This document shows, in pieces, positions 45,860 to 56,399 of a stretch of DNA of 64,000 bases. The stretch lies in the NCBI GenBank assembly GCA_963723235.1, contig CAVRPV010000017.1:219822-283821 (forward strand), written 5' to 3'. Each line of letters starts with the position of its first letter. The first letter of the stretch is position 1. The notes below the pieces were generated by a model. It saw nothing but the letters and a program-made list of their open reading frames with translations, was not told the DNA's origin and did no database searches. A program made the position numbers and the translations under genes. Source of the DNA: CAIRTM01 sp963723235. Lineage in GTDB: Bacteria > Desulfobacterota > WTBG01 > CAIYCZ01 > CAIRTM01.

Positions 45860-46550
45860 TTAATGCAGGATACGAATTCGTAAATCGGTTAAATGTAAAC
45901 TAATGTAATCCAGCAAAGTATAAACAAAAGAGAGAATGCCTATCATTTCAAAAATTTCTTCCAAATTTGCAATTAATTTGTACACCAAATTAACTTCCAG
46001 GTTACATGAACTCAAATAATATCCACCAACAAACTCTCCCCCAATTGCTCCTGTAATATATATTGATCCGGAAAAAAGAAATAAAATTCGGGTTTTCGTT
46101 GGCAGATTTTTTATAAATTTTAAATAGGAGAAAAATAGAAAAAATAGCAGTAGAATTGCTGGAATAGCCCATGCAAAATAGAATATCCCGGAACTATTAA
46201 AAAAACAACGTAAAGGGCGGATTGATTGCTCGTGAAGCTGACAGCTGTCATCTAATGATAAAATCATGAAAATAATTGAAAGGATTATCCAATGTAGATA
46301 AAATTTGTCTTTGACATTTTTTTTAACAAGCCCAATTAGCAAAAGAATAATTGAGCAAAAGAATAAACTTAATGCCGTAATACCATGACGGAATATTTCC
46401 TTCAGTGTCAAGATCAAACATATCCACAATATACCGGTCATGTCCAATCGTAAATTTATATACTTGCCCCAGAATAGACATTATGGCAAGTAAAATTATA
46501 ATTAATGCCATAGTCTTTATGATTGTTCTATAATGTATGTTTAATTCCAT
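45860..46550 (-). pseudogene. multi-pass membrane protein (one frameshift)
   Basis: Two frames (46550-46323 and 46447-45860) join near 46380 into about 228 residues with six or so hydrophobic helices. The first part has GHDRYIVDMFDLDTEGNIPSWY; the second HWIILSIIFMILSLDDSCQLHE and GGEFVGGYYL. Acidic residues between helices (LSLDDSCQLHE) stand out. I recognise a recurrent membrane protein pattern (FDLD..NIPTWYS) but no assigned function. The gene is AT-rich and typical of the island. Confidence 0.55.
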
Positions 46551-46928
46551 ATTTATATCCGGTTTTTATGTACTGCAATCACGCAAATTCTCAACATTTT
46601 TATCTGGAAATACATGCTTTTATTCCGGTTGAGAGCTTAATCGTAGACTTTGTCTGATTTTTATTTCCTTTTTTTACATAGATTTTTGGGTGAGTCAAGA
46701 TGTTTTGGCATATCTGTTTTTGCATATCTCGGTAAGGCCAACGATCTGTTGAAACGCATGCAGGGACTTACTCAGGCGTTTCGCCTCAGATACCTATTCC
46801 CCAGTGGTGTGTATAAACATTTTAGCAATTCGTTTTTGTGTTTATTAAACCGGTTTTATTATGTTATTATCGTTAATAACCTTGGAACCGTGAACGGATT
46901 ATTCAAATAATTGATACAATGGTGCTGT
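46551..46928. other. AT-rich gap before asnB
   Basis: No convincing gene. A small open frame (46650-46910) has no ribosome site or recognisable content. The gap lies between divergent genes and should contain both promoters. Confidence 0.4.
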
Positions 46929-48916
46929 ATGTGCGGAATAGCAGGTAAATTAATTTTTAATGGTTTATCGACCGTGAATGCTGATCTTCTCCAGAATATG
47001 ATCAGCATTGTTAATCATCGCGGACCAGACGAATGCGGTTATTATATTGATGATTATATCGGGTTGGGGCATGCTCGATTGAGTATTATTGATCTTTCCG
47101 GTGGTACTCAACCTATTCATAATGAAAACAAAACGCTTTGGATCGTGTATAACGGTGAGGTGTTTAACTATATTGAATTACGACATGAATTGCAAAAAAA
47201 AGGGCATTCTTTTTATACCTCATCAGACACAGAGGTGATTGTGCATCTTTATGAAGAAATGGGAGCAGGGTGCCTTGAACATTTAAACGGGCAGTTCGCA
47301 TTTGCCATTTGGGACAAGCAGAAACAAGAATTATTTGTAGCCCGTGACCGGGTAGGTATCCGGCCTATATTTTATACCAGCCAAAATAATTCGCTGATAT
47401 TTGCTTCAGAAATAAAATCCATTTTTATGGATAAAACCATCAACCGCGAAATTGATTTTACCTCTTTGAACCAGATATTTACTTTTTGGAGTACAGTTGA
47501 CGAAAAAACTTTTTTTAAAGATATCTGCGAGCTCCCGCCTGGTCATTATTTAAAAGCCTCATCCGCCGGTAATATTTCTGTTCATCAATATTGGGATATA
47601 CCTTTTGTACACCCGAAGAACAAAGTAGTATGTCTTTTGAAAGAATTGCTGAAGAGGCGGGAGCGCTTTTTGAAGATGCAGTCAAAATCAGGCTCAGAGC
47701 CGATGTTCCAGTGGGATGCTATTTGAGCGGTGGCCTGGACTCTTCAGGTATTTCCGCCTGTGTTGCTAACAAGTTCAATCATAATGTAAAAACATTTGGT
47801 ATCAGGTTTCACGATGATGCTTTCGACGAAGGTTATTTTCAACAGCGCATGGTTTCTTCTCTTGGTACGGAACACGCCGAGGTAACAGTCTCCAATCATG
47901 ATATCAATAATTCGTTATCGGATACGCTATGGCATGTTGAAAAACCACTCCTGAGAGCTGGTCCGGTCCCCCTTTTTTTGTTGTCAAAGGTCGTACAGCA
48001 GCATCAACTAAAAGTCGTCCTTACCGGTGAAGGCGCCGATGAAGTCTTTGGCGGGTATAATATCTTCAGGGAAGCCAAAGTAAGAAATTTTTGGGCAAAA
48101 AACCCAAATTCAAAATTTCGAGGTTTGCTTATCGCCAGGTTGTATCCTTACATATTCAAAGACGTACACCTGGGTGGAATGAAACAGTCATTTTTCAAAA
48201 ACGGTCTTGAAAGAAACGCGGACCCTCTTTTTTCCCATTATTTGAGATGGAATAATACCGGCAAAACAAGGCAGTTTTTATCTGATGCAGTTCTAAGTGG
48301 TTATGACCAGGAAGAGGAATATGAAAATATAAAGAAAAAACTTCCTGCTGATTTTAATAAATGGGATTATTTGGCCAAGGCCCAATATCTTGAAATGAAG
48401 ATTTTCTTAAATAAGTATCTACTTTCTTCTCAAGGCGACAGGGTTGCAATGGCGCATTCTCTTGAGATGCGCATGCCTTTTCTTGATTATAGGATCATAG
48501 AATTTATGGGGCGGGTACCCGCCGAATATAAAATTCGTGGCCTAAATGAAAAATATCTTCTGAAAAAAGTTTTAGCCGGTTCACTGCCCGACGAAATTGT
48601 TAATCGTCCTAAACAGCCATATCGGGCACCGTTTGGTCAAGACATCGTAAATTCAAAAAACAAGCAATTAATCAATGCCGTATCGGAAAAATTGTTGAAG
48701 CAGAGTGGGCTGTTTAATGAGTCCAAGGTTATGAGATTTATTAATAAATCTCAATCAAAAAAAGCATTGAGTGAAGTCGATACGATGGCTTTGATGGGTG
48801 TCTATTCAAGTCAGCTTGTTTTTGAAAGATTTATTAACAATTTTCCGGACGGCCCATGTTTACGTCAGAAACCAGCGTTATGCGTTGATATGCGCCGTAA
48901 TGCTGAAGTAACGTAA
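46929..48916 (+). CDS. asnB: asparagine synthetase, glutamine-hydrolysing (one frameshift)
   Basis: From MCGIAGKLIFNGLS at 46929 (Cys2 is the glutaminase nucleophile), the first domain has NHRGPDECG, GHARLSIIDLSGG and VYNGEVFNY. Near 47610 the frame changes; the next frame gives VPVGCYLSGGLDSSGIS (ATP pyrophosphatase loop), LTGEGADEVFGGYNIF and AHSLEMRMPFLD. About 660 residues in total. Inside polysaccharide loci these enzymes often amidate sugar acids; that role fits better here than general asparagine supply. Intact apart from the one shift. Confidence 0.9.
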
Positions 48917-49128
48917 GCGGCTGAATTTTTAATTGTGTTTGCGTCACAAAAAATCTTCCATTGTGTCCATTGCTTTGCGTGGGGAAAATATTCCCACCAC
49001 ACGGCGTTCCCTCTTAAAAAAAACTTTTTTCATGCTTTTTTCGGGCGGCAAGAAGAGAGCGTATTTTAATTACGGCTGTTGATAATCTCCACAGGTATAA
49101 ATTATTACTTAATAGTGTACGAACCCAA

Positions 49129-50289
49129 TCACTTCAAAAGATTATTGACTAAATCCAAATAAAGATCTTGCTTGGCATCCCAAGTATAATCCTTAACATG
49201 TTCATTTGAACTTAAAATAAGATTTTCTCTCAAAGCCTCATTTTCATATAATTGATATATTTTTTCTGCCAATTCATTCTCATCGCCTGGCGTATGAAAA
49301 AGCACATGGGAATCATCAAAGTAATATCTGTGAATTGTAGTACCTGAAACAATAACAGGCACACCAAGTACCATAAATTCTAGAATTTTTGTACTAAAGG
49401 CTTCATCACTAAAACCATTAGCAAGAGTTGGTGCAATACCAATATCTGCCCGTGACATTATTTCGGGAACTCTTTGCAAAGGAATTAATCCATGAAACCC
49501 GACATGTTTTTCGAGACGCAAATCCTTTACAAGATTTTCAAAATATCTTTCATCTGTTCCTCCACCATATATAGAAAAATAAATATTAGGTATTTTTTCT
49601 GTTAATAATGCCACAGCCCTTATGGCAGTTTCAATCCCCTGATGCATAACCAACGTACCCGGATACACTAATAAAAATTTATTTTTATCTTTTTCGGGAT
49701 TATTTATCTTAAAAATATTAGTATCCGGATAGTTCATAATTACAGAGCATTTTCTTTGGGGCACAGATCGTTCAATCAGTCTTGCTCCCCAAAGGTGATT
49801 TGCAATTATTACATGATCCGCAAAACTGCATGATACTTTTTCAACAAACGCCAACAATTTAAACATGGGGTTGCTTGTGCCTGTGTTAAATTTGCTTGTG
49901 AAAAATTCCGGCACTAAATCATGTATATCCAGAATAATCTTTGCCCCAAACATTTTTTGAAAAATTGCAGCAAATACTTCGAAATCTGGAACAGAATGTA
50001 TATGAATGACATCATATTTATTTGCAACTGACTTTTTACATAATAGGATCATTGAGTTAAATAAAAATAAAAGCAGCTTTACAAGATAGGTTATTTTTTT
50101 TCTTTCCGTTAAAGTACGTTTCTGAACTCTGTAAACGTGAACTCCATTTAAAATTTCATATTTAGGCGCGCCTGGTTGCTGTATTGCAATAGCATCCACA
50201 TGCCAGCCTTTGGACACTAATAGCTCTGCATATCTCCTAACTCTATTGTCTGCATCATAAAAAGTATATGCAACCATGCATGCTCTCAT
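49129..50289 (-). CDS. glycosyltransferase family 4
   Basis: The product has 386 residues and is intact. N-terminal GT-B half: MVAYTFYDADNRVRRYAELL, YDVIHIHSVPDFEVFAAIF, LDIHDLVPEFF. C-terminal half: LLVYPGTLVMHQGIETAIRA, the EX7E-like donor site in SDEAFSTKILEFMVLGVPVI. It moves a nucleotide-sugar onto a lipid-linked glycan at the cytoplasmic membrane. It is closely similar in plan to the N-terminal half of the protein at 56400-58524, so the two probably arose by duplication. Confidence 0.92.
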   Translation of the reverse strand: MRACMVAYTFYDADNRVRRYAELLVSKGWHVDAIAIQQPGAPKYEILNGVHVYRVQKRTLTERKKITYLVKLLLFLFNSMILLCKKSVANKYDVIHIHSVPDFEVFAAIFQKMFGAKIILDIHDLVPEFFTSKFNTGTSNPMFKLLAFVEKVSCSFADHVIIANHLWGARLIERSVPQRKCSVIMNYPDTNIFKINNPEKDKNKFLLVYPGTLVMHQGIETAIRAVALLTEKIPNIYFSIYGGGTDERYFENLVKDLRLEKHVGFHGLIPLQRVPEIMSRADIGIAPTLANGFSDEAFSTKILEFMVLGVPVIVSGTTIHRYYFDDSHVLFHTPGDENELAEKIYQLYENEALRENLILSSNEHVKDYTWDAKQDLYLDLVNNLLK

Positions 50290-50306
50290 TTGTTTACCCC
50301 CACTTG

Positions 50307-50850
50307 TCAGGAACTAACTTTTGTTCTCGTAAATAAATATTTCATTGGAAGCTTCCAAAGAGCGCTAATGTTGAAACTTTCATAAACAGTGCCCTGTCCC
50401 ATAGTCCCGCCACCGATAAAAACCAGAGTAACAGCAATAAATTTTTTTAATTTTTCTGCCAAGGCTGCGCCAACTGCAGATGGAACCATCCCCCCTGGAT
50501 TCCGTTGGTGTAGAAATTTTTCCAGTGTAAATGCTGGCTGCCGCCGATACCTCTGCAGATCCCGCAGGACTTCAGATACCAATCCTTGAGCAGGCCCGCC
50601 GTAAGCTATAAAATGACCATGCGCACGATGATTGGAAAAAACAATATCTTTCTCCTGGTCAATGGCATTTAACACACCAACAGCAAAGGCTTCCTGGCCC
50701 AAACAGGTATGGACGGTTCCCTTAATAAGCCCTTTTGAGTAATATTCAAGGAATTTAACTTTCTATTGTCCGAATCAGAAACATTTGAGAATAAAAGTCT
50801 TTTTAGTCGATCGACATCATCGTCTCCGAATAAATCAGCTTGCCTATATG
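50307..50850 (-). pseudogene. thiamine-diphosphate dehydrogenase E1 alpha remnant
   Basis: The readable pieces are DDDVDRLKRLLFSN at the start, then MGQEAFAVGVLNAIDQ, VFSNHRAHGHFIAYGG, GGMVPSAVGAALAEKL, VFIGGGTMGQGTVYESFN and a broken end. These are the core of pyruvate/acetoin dehydrogenase E1 alpha; the TPP motif GDGTxxQG reads GGGTMGQG here. The frame is broken at about 50700 and the last third is missing. The remnant may have served a 2-oxo acid step of a sugar pathway, but it is dead now. Confidence 0.75.
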
Positions 50851-51837
50851 TCTAATATCTTTCTGGCATAATTTACGAAGACTTCGTTTTCAGGGGCTTC
50901 AATTTTATTTATGGCATAATCGCGCTCCATTGAACCATTACGTACCATGTTTGCCAGCTCCCAAACATATGGGTGAAAATCGTAACGTTTTTTGTGGACT
51001 TGATTGGCAAAGGCATTAAGCAGGCAGTTTGTTGAATTGGCGTCGGTATCTTCCGGCATTTCCCAGCCCAGTTCCTTGATGCGTGCGATTATGCTTTCTT
51101 CATCATAATCCAAAAATGCAAGCGGATGAATATTCCAGGGAAATTTTTCTTTTTGTTTAAAATGCTCCTCAAAAAGAAAGTAAGGGTTTACTTCATCCCC
51201 GGCAATCTTATGCAGCGGATCATAAATTGCTTTTTGAGTGGTCTGCATTAATGAAGCATTCGTTTTCATAACAGATGCCTGGACCGGAGCCTGCCCCGGT
51301 GACCACCCAAAGCCTGCGAAAGGGATATCTTTTTCAATTGCTGTCCTGAGTATGCTTGATTTAACAAATCCGATACAGCAGGTGCAAATTGTGCTGGCAC
51401 GCTCCAATGTTTTGGGCGAAAAGAGTTTCGTTTGTGGCAGCCGTTTTAAAAATCTTTCCAAGCATCTTAGGGTTCGGCCTTATTATCTGGTGGTCAACAC
51501 CAAGATTGCCGCAGACTCTACGCATATTTTGGAAAGACTTTTCAGAGATGAAGGCGTTGTCAAAGGTTAGGGCCAGGACCCGCAGTTTGTAGCGATTAAT
51601 AAAGATATCAAGCGTGTAGGTACTGTCTTTACCTCCGCTGTAGGCCATTATGAGATCATAAGTTGTGTTTCTGGGAAGCGAATCCTTCAGTTCCAGGAAT
51701 TTGTTTTCATATTGCTTCTTTGTCTCATTGTGGGCCTCATCGCCTTTGTACCGGCGACAATAGTTGCAAAGACCTTGTTCGTCAAAAGATATGCCGGGGA
51801 ATGTTGTCGGAAGGATACATCTAACACATCGTTTCAT
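50844..51837 (-). CDS. N-acetyl sugar amidotransferase, WbpG-like (one frameshift)
   Basis: The first frame (51837-51361) has zinc-type cysteines MKRCVRCILPTTFPGISFDE and GLCNYC, then the pyrophosphatase loop DLIMAYSGGKDSTYTLDI and ALTFDNAFISE. The frame changes near 51390-51410; the second frame gives TICTCCIGFVKSSIL, FAGFGWSPGQAPVQ and LGWEMPEDTDANSTNCLLN. WbpG-type enzymes amidate nucleotide-linked amino sugars for lipopolysaccharide. Corrected length is about 330 residues. Confidence 0.8.
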
Positions 51838-51863
51838 TTTTATGCCTTTTAAGGAATAGTTCT

Positions 51864-53396
51864 TTAAGCTTTAAGTTCATTTTTTTTGACCTTGCCACTT
51901 GCCGTCTTTGGCAGCTGCTCATAAAAAGTAATCTGGTGCGGAACTTTATATGCCGGTAAATTTTTACGGCAGTGAACCAGAATATCTTTTTTTGCACAGA
52001 CAGCATCTGTATTCAAAACAATCGCGGCCTTGATTGCTTCACCCAGCATTATATCTTCAATGCCCAGAACAGCTACTTCATAGACAGCGTCATGCTCAAG
52101 GATAACTTCTTCAATTTCTTTCGGCGCAATTCTATGTGCACCGCTCTTGATCATTTCATTTTTACGGCTGATAATATACAAAAATCCCTCTTCATCAATC
52201 CGGCAAGGTCCCCGGTTCCAGAGCTCCTTCTTTTTTTAGAACCTGTTTCGTTTTTGTCGTGTCACTCCAGTAGCCGGCCATAATATTTTTCCCCTTGGCC
52301 ACGATTTCCCCTGTTTCACCGGCTTTTACAGGCACACCCTGTTTGTCAAGAACCTGCAAAGTAACACCTGGAATCGCCTTGCCGATGGAACCGGCCTTGC
52401 GAAGAAAATCGCGAGGATGAAGATATGAAAGGCGCGCAGATGCTTCTGTTTGACCATACATGATATAAATATCAACATCCGGGAGTATGGATTTTAATTC
52501 CATGGCCAGCTTTGGGGACATCGCTCCGCCTGCCTGGGCCAGATACCCTTAAATGCGGAAAGGTGTAGCCACGGATGGGGGAGCGATTGAGAAGAATAGC
52601 ATAGGTTGAAGGAACACCTGAAAACCCGGTCACTTTTTTGTCGATCATCATGTCCAGAACTACCTTTGGGTAGAGAAAACTTTGATGAACAACCAGCGTA
52701 GCGCCAACGGAAAAATGCGTAAGCATAACTGAGTTGCCAAATGAATAAAAAAAAGGCAACACCACCATGTGACGTTCATCCGGACCAAGCTTAAGATATT
52801 CAGTAATTGAACGGGTATTGGCTGCGAGATTAGACATGACTGAGCATCACACCTTTAGGTTCACTTGTTGTGCCTGAAGTATAAATAATTTGAGCAATAT
52901 CTGAATCTGAAAAAGCATGCCCCGACCTACTGTTTTGCGAGGAAAATCCCTGCGCCTCTTTTAAATCTGCACATGTAAATGGTAAATCCTGAAGGGGATC
53001 TTGTTTGTATCCAAGGAGTGCCAACAGACGCAGATCCGGCAGTTCATCAGCGCATTCCCGAATATATTCGATGAACTTTATATGGGTGAGCGCGATTGAA
53101 ATCCGGCAATTATTAAAAATATACTTCAGTGTTCGGCTGGAGGTCTGAGTATTAAGTGCAACGACAACCCCGCCTGCCATCAGAATACTGAAATAGGCAA
53201 TAACATATTCAGACGGATCATCAATTAAAATGGCCACCCGGTCACCCGGCTGCAGATTTCTTTTAATTAACCACTGTGAAACAGAGCGGGACTGTTGGAG
53301 AATTTCGCCATATGTTGTTTCTCTGCCGACATGGATAATGGCGGCTTTATCAGGAAAAAGTTCTGCAGAATTGTGTAGATATTCTTGAATGAACAT
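51864..53396 (-). pseudogene. AMP-dependent acyl-CoA/acyl-ACP ligase (three frameshifts)
   Basis: Four frames join: 53396-52830 (FIQEYLHNSAELFPDKAAII and YTSGTTSEPKGVMLSHV), 52837-52472 (MVVLPFFYSFGNSVMLTHF), 52521-52195 (IYIMYGQTEASARLSYLHP, GETGEIVAKGKNIMAGYW), and 52181-51864 (YIISRKNEMIKSGAHRIAPK and KTASGKVKKNELK). The order is that of the acyl-adenylate family, about 510 residues. The neighbouring acyl carrier protein may be its partner. Three breaks make decay likely, unless this part of the sequence is poor. Confidence 0.8.
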
Positions 53397-53578
53397 ATGC
53401 TGTGAACCAAAGTTCAATGTCTAAAAAAATAATTTTGGCTGTTTAAAATTCCAACAGTAAAAATGGGCATGGAAACCGTTAATATGATAGAAAAATCGAA
53501 TTAAGTCTTAGCCCCGATATTTTTCAGTCTGCATACTATGCATTTGAATTACGTTTGCAAGAATTACAGCCGCATACA

Positions 53579-53842
53579 TTATGTTTTCTTTCTTTGTATA
53601 AAAGCAGCTAAATTATTAATACTGTCAAGATTTTCAGGAATCATTTCTTCATCCTTTACCTTAATTCCAAAGTCCTCTTCAATAAACGTTATCACTTCAA
53701 GAATTCCGGTGGAGTCAATAATCCCTTTTTCCATAAAAGAATCGTCATTTCCCAAAGCATTTTCATCTTCAGTAAAAAGAAAATTATCAAAGATATATTC
53801 ACGTAATTTTTTTACTGTCTCTACACATGGTATACCCTTTAT
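53579..53842 (-). CDS. acyl carrier protein (start uncertain)
   Basis: The minus strand reads LREYIFDNFLFTEDENALG, then SFMEKGIIDSTGILEVITFI, EEDFGIKVKDEEMIPENLDS and a stop at 53579. The phosphopantetheine serine is in DSTG (DSL in fatty-acid ACPs). This variant is found in acyl carriers of polysaccharide and small-molecule loci. No ATG is in frame after the upstream stop at 53843, so the start is either non-standard or lost by a frameshift. It lies beside the acyl-AMP ligase. Confidence 0.7.
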   Translation of the reverse strand: MKGIPCVETVKKLREYIFDNFLFTEDENALGNDDSFMEKGIIDSTGILEVITFIEEDFGIKVKDEEMIPENLDSINNLAAFIQRKKT

Positions 53843-54331
53843 TTAAGTTCTTATAAGTTAGATTTTTATTTTTATCCTGGTCAATCGAATTAATTATTTT
53901 TGCCATATGCTAAAAAACAACATTAAGCAGATCTCTTAAATTGTCATGGATCCGTTCCAGTGTTAATCATTTAAGCCCCCTAATAAAATTAGGTCAACAT
54001 GAAGCATAAATTCGTTAAATTGTATAAAACTTAAAAATGGATACTGGACTCATTACCTATTAGTTATATTAATCACCTTCACTATGAAGTTCATAGAAAA
54101 AAGCCGAGTCAGACTTGCTGAGAAATAAAATCGTATCTAATTTTAAATGCAGGGTTCTTGAACAATATTATGTTTTGATCAAGAATGTAGCGACTGCCTG
54201 CCCAAGGCACACAGTAATTATTCGGCAGGACAGGATGAATCCTTTAATAATTCGATCTTCAACCAAGCCTGTTTTCAGAAACAGATATTTCATAAAGAAA
54301 TCAGACCTATCGCTTTGACTAAACTGGCACC
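53843..54331. other. AT-rich gap, possible HAD-IIIC-like remnant on the minus strand
   Basis: No intact gene. Around 54180-54290 the minus strand reads KTGLVEDRIIKGFILSCRI, which recalls the end of FkbH/HAD-IIIC proteins (IDxFxLSCRVxGR). These load ACPs of the DSTG type, so a dead partner gene is plausible, but the stretch is short. Confidence 0.25.
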
Positions 54332-55695
54332 TTAAGCACCACCCAAAAATCGCATCTCCATATATTTCATGAGAATTTTAGGTTCATATCCCCATCGCAT
54401 CTTCCCCGAAACAACCAAATTACGATCATCCTGCATCGATTGTTTCTGAAAGTCATAAGACTTCACCGCAACATGCGTTTCATCAAAAATAAAGCCGCTT
54501 TGATCGGCACACCGCTTCAAAACATGATACAAAGGCCCTTTCAGATTATCAGGATTATGAACCGGTATCTGTGAATTCGGAAATAATACATATTTTGTTG
54601 CATGATAATCAAGAGCTACCGGATCTTTGGAGGCTAAAACCGCCCGTGTGCGGGAAATCGGCGGATCTGTTCCGCGATAGAAAGTCCGATCCATTCAGCA
54701 GTCGTAATATTCAGGTCAGCTTTTCTGATGGTCTTCATGAAGACTGCAATTTCCGCTCCCAGCATTCCCGGCTCAGGTCCTGGAGACCATTTGTTAAAAG
54801 GGAATGAGTGAAAATTAAAATAATCACCCGTAAGACGCCCACCATTTTTTGGGTCTGCGCCTCCGCTTATATCAGAAATGCCCATATAGTTCTTTATCGC
54901 ACTTGTTACTCCGCAATAACCACTGTGATGATTCAAAGCAGCAAAATTGATAAACTTTACAGGCTGCCCAGTATATGCTCCCTTTTCCCAAATACCATTT
55001 TTAAAATCGACGATAGTGCCCCGATCGGTTTTAAATATCGGATAACTCATAATAACCGAGCGGCGATCCGCCCCCGTAGCCCCATTATCAAGAGCAATTA
55101 ATGGTACCCCCCCTGTCCCGTCACAGTATACATATCCTAAACCATCTTCAGGACTGTAAACCCGTTTACCTCCTGCATCAACATCTATCCAGTGCGAAAC
55201 TGAAAAACGGCTACCATACCTCTTCTTTAGAAGATCACAAAGATCAATAAAATTATTAACGCCTTTTAAGTCAGAATTTCTTTCAAAAGGCTGAGCCCAC
55301 CCCGAAGAAGTAGAATCCCATGGCGTCGGTCCCCGGTGACAATTTTCAGCTACAACTACCTCACCCTTAAATCCACCCGGACGATCCATAATTAAGTCAA
55401 CAAACTTTTTTAAAGCCGCAAGATTTGGAGCGCCCTGGTTCCACCACTGAACATTCGGCTTAATGACCACAATATCATCGGCACCTATGATAACTTCAAT
55501 CCCCCCTATTAAATCAATAACTTTCTGTAGGTTAACAGCCGGACCTCCGTTAAGTGCACGATAAACCGTTCCTTCAACTTTTCCGGTTCTGGGAACAGCC
55601 ACTGGCTGGGCTAAAACCTTCCGTCCAAAACACAGCGTTATGAGAGCAAGGATTGTTTTTTTCAAAAACCCCCTGCGGCTATTCATCAAATTCAT
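54332..55695 (-). CDS. DUF362-domain protein with Tat-type signal (one frameshift)
   Basis: The N-terminus NSRRGFLKKTILALITLCFG is a twin-arginine-like signal. The body has VVIKPNVQWWNQGAPNLAAL, EVVVAENCHRGPTPWD and ALNHHSGYCGVTSAIKNYMG, typical of DUF362. Near 54680 the frame changes and the rest (TRAVLASKDPVALDYHATKY) runs to 54332. DUF362 proteins are exported and of unknown function; some lie with ferredoxins. Here it is among glycan genes. Corrected length is about 450 residues. Confidence 0.78.
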
Positions 55696-55711
55696 ATCTG
55701 GAGCACCCTTT

Positions 55712-56220
55712 TTAAGATTGATTTTTGTGTTTTTTCTCTCTTATCGGTTTCAAGCCCCTAAAAAAGTCTTCATAAGAATGTTCAGGTGTTAACGTAACAG
55801 AAACCCTTGCCAAAGGCCCAGGGTTCGGATACCCCCACAAAGTATGGGGCGGCACATCCGAAGTAAGAACTGTCCCCCCTTTGACCACCGCTCCTTCTCC
55901 GACCGTTACACCCGGCAGGATCAAACAATGCGGCCCTATAAATGCGTCTCTCTCAATCACCACTTGTTTGTACCCGCCATGGGACTTTTTAGCGCCCCAG
56001 TATAAATGAGTAATAATTGAAGTCCTGATACCGATCGTGCTGTTATCTTTTATGGTAACCGCCTCGGGATGCAACTCGTCCAGATAAACATACTGGCTTA
56101 TCCAGACATTTTTCCCAATATTCGCCCCGCGCAAACGATGGAACAATGGTCGTAAAAAAACCCTCCCGGCATTATAAATGCTAATTTATGTAAAATTCTG
56201 TTTAAAATATTCTTAAGCAT
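55712..56220 (-). CDS. left-handed beta-helix acyltransferase (WcaF/maltose-acetyltransferase type)
   Basis: The intact part starts at 56146: FHRLRGANIGKNVWISQYVY and hexapeptide repeats (TIGIRTSIITHLYWG, IERDAFIGPHCLILPGVTVG, EGAVVKGGTVLTSDVPPHTL, WGYPNPGP). Upstream, MLKNILNRILHKLA and YNAGRVFLRP are separated by a frame change near 56185, so the true start is probably 56220. It transfers an acetyl or similar group to a sugar hydroxyl. Confidence 0.8.
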
Positions 56221-56399
56221 CTAGAATTTCCTTCTGGATTTTTAACATTTTCTCATAGGTCACTTTGGTATACAATTTAATCAATATAACTCAAGTCATG
56301 TTAGAACTTTTATTGCTCTTATTTTGATGATTTAATGTGTATCTCCTGTGCATCAATTTGCATCATACGGTATTGGCTTGGAAAAACAAAGAAACCCTG

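Noticed and set aside
46650..46910. 86-codon open frame before asnB
   Set aside because: No ribosome site, no recognisable content, and composition like the surrounding AT-rich non-coding DNA.
54115..54318. 67-codon plus-strand open frame
   Set aside because: No ribosome site or protein-like pattern; the opposite strand gives slightly better (though weak) similarity to a HAD-IIIC end.
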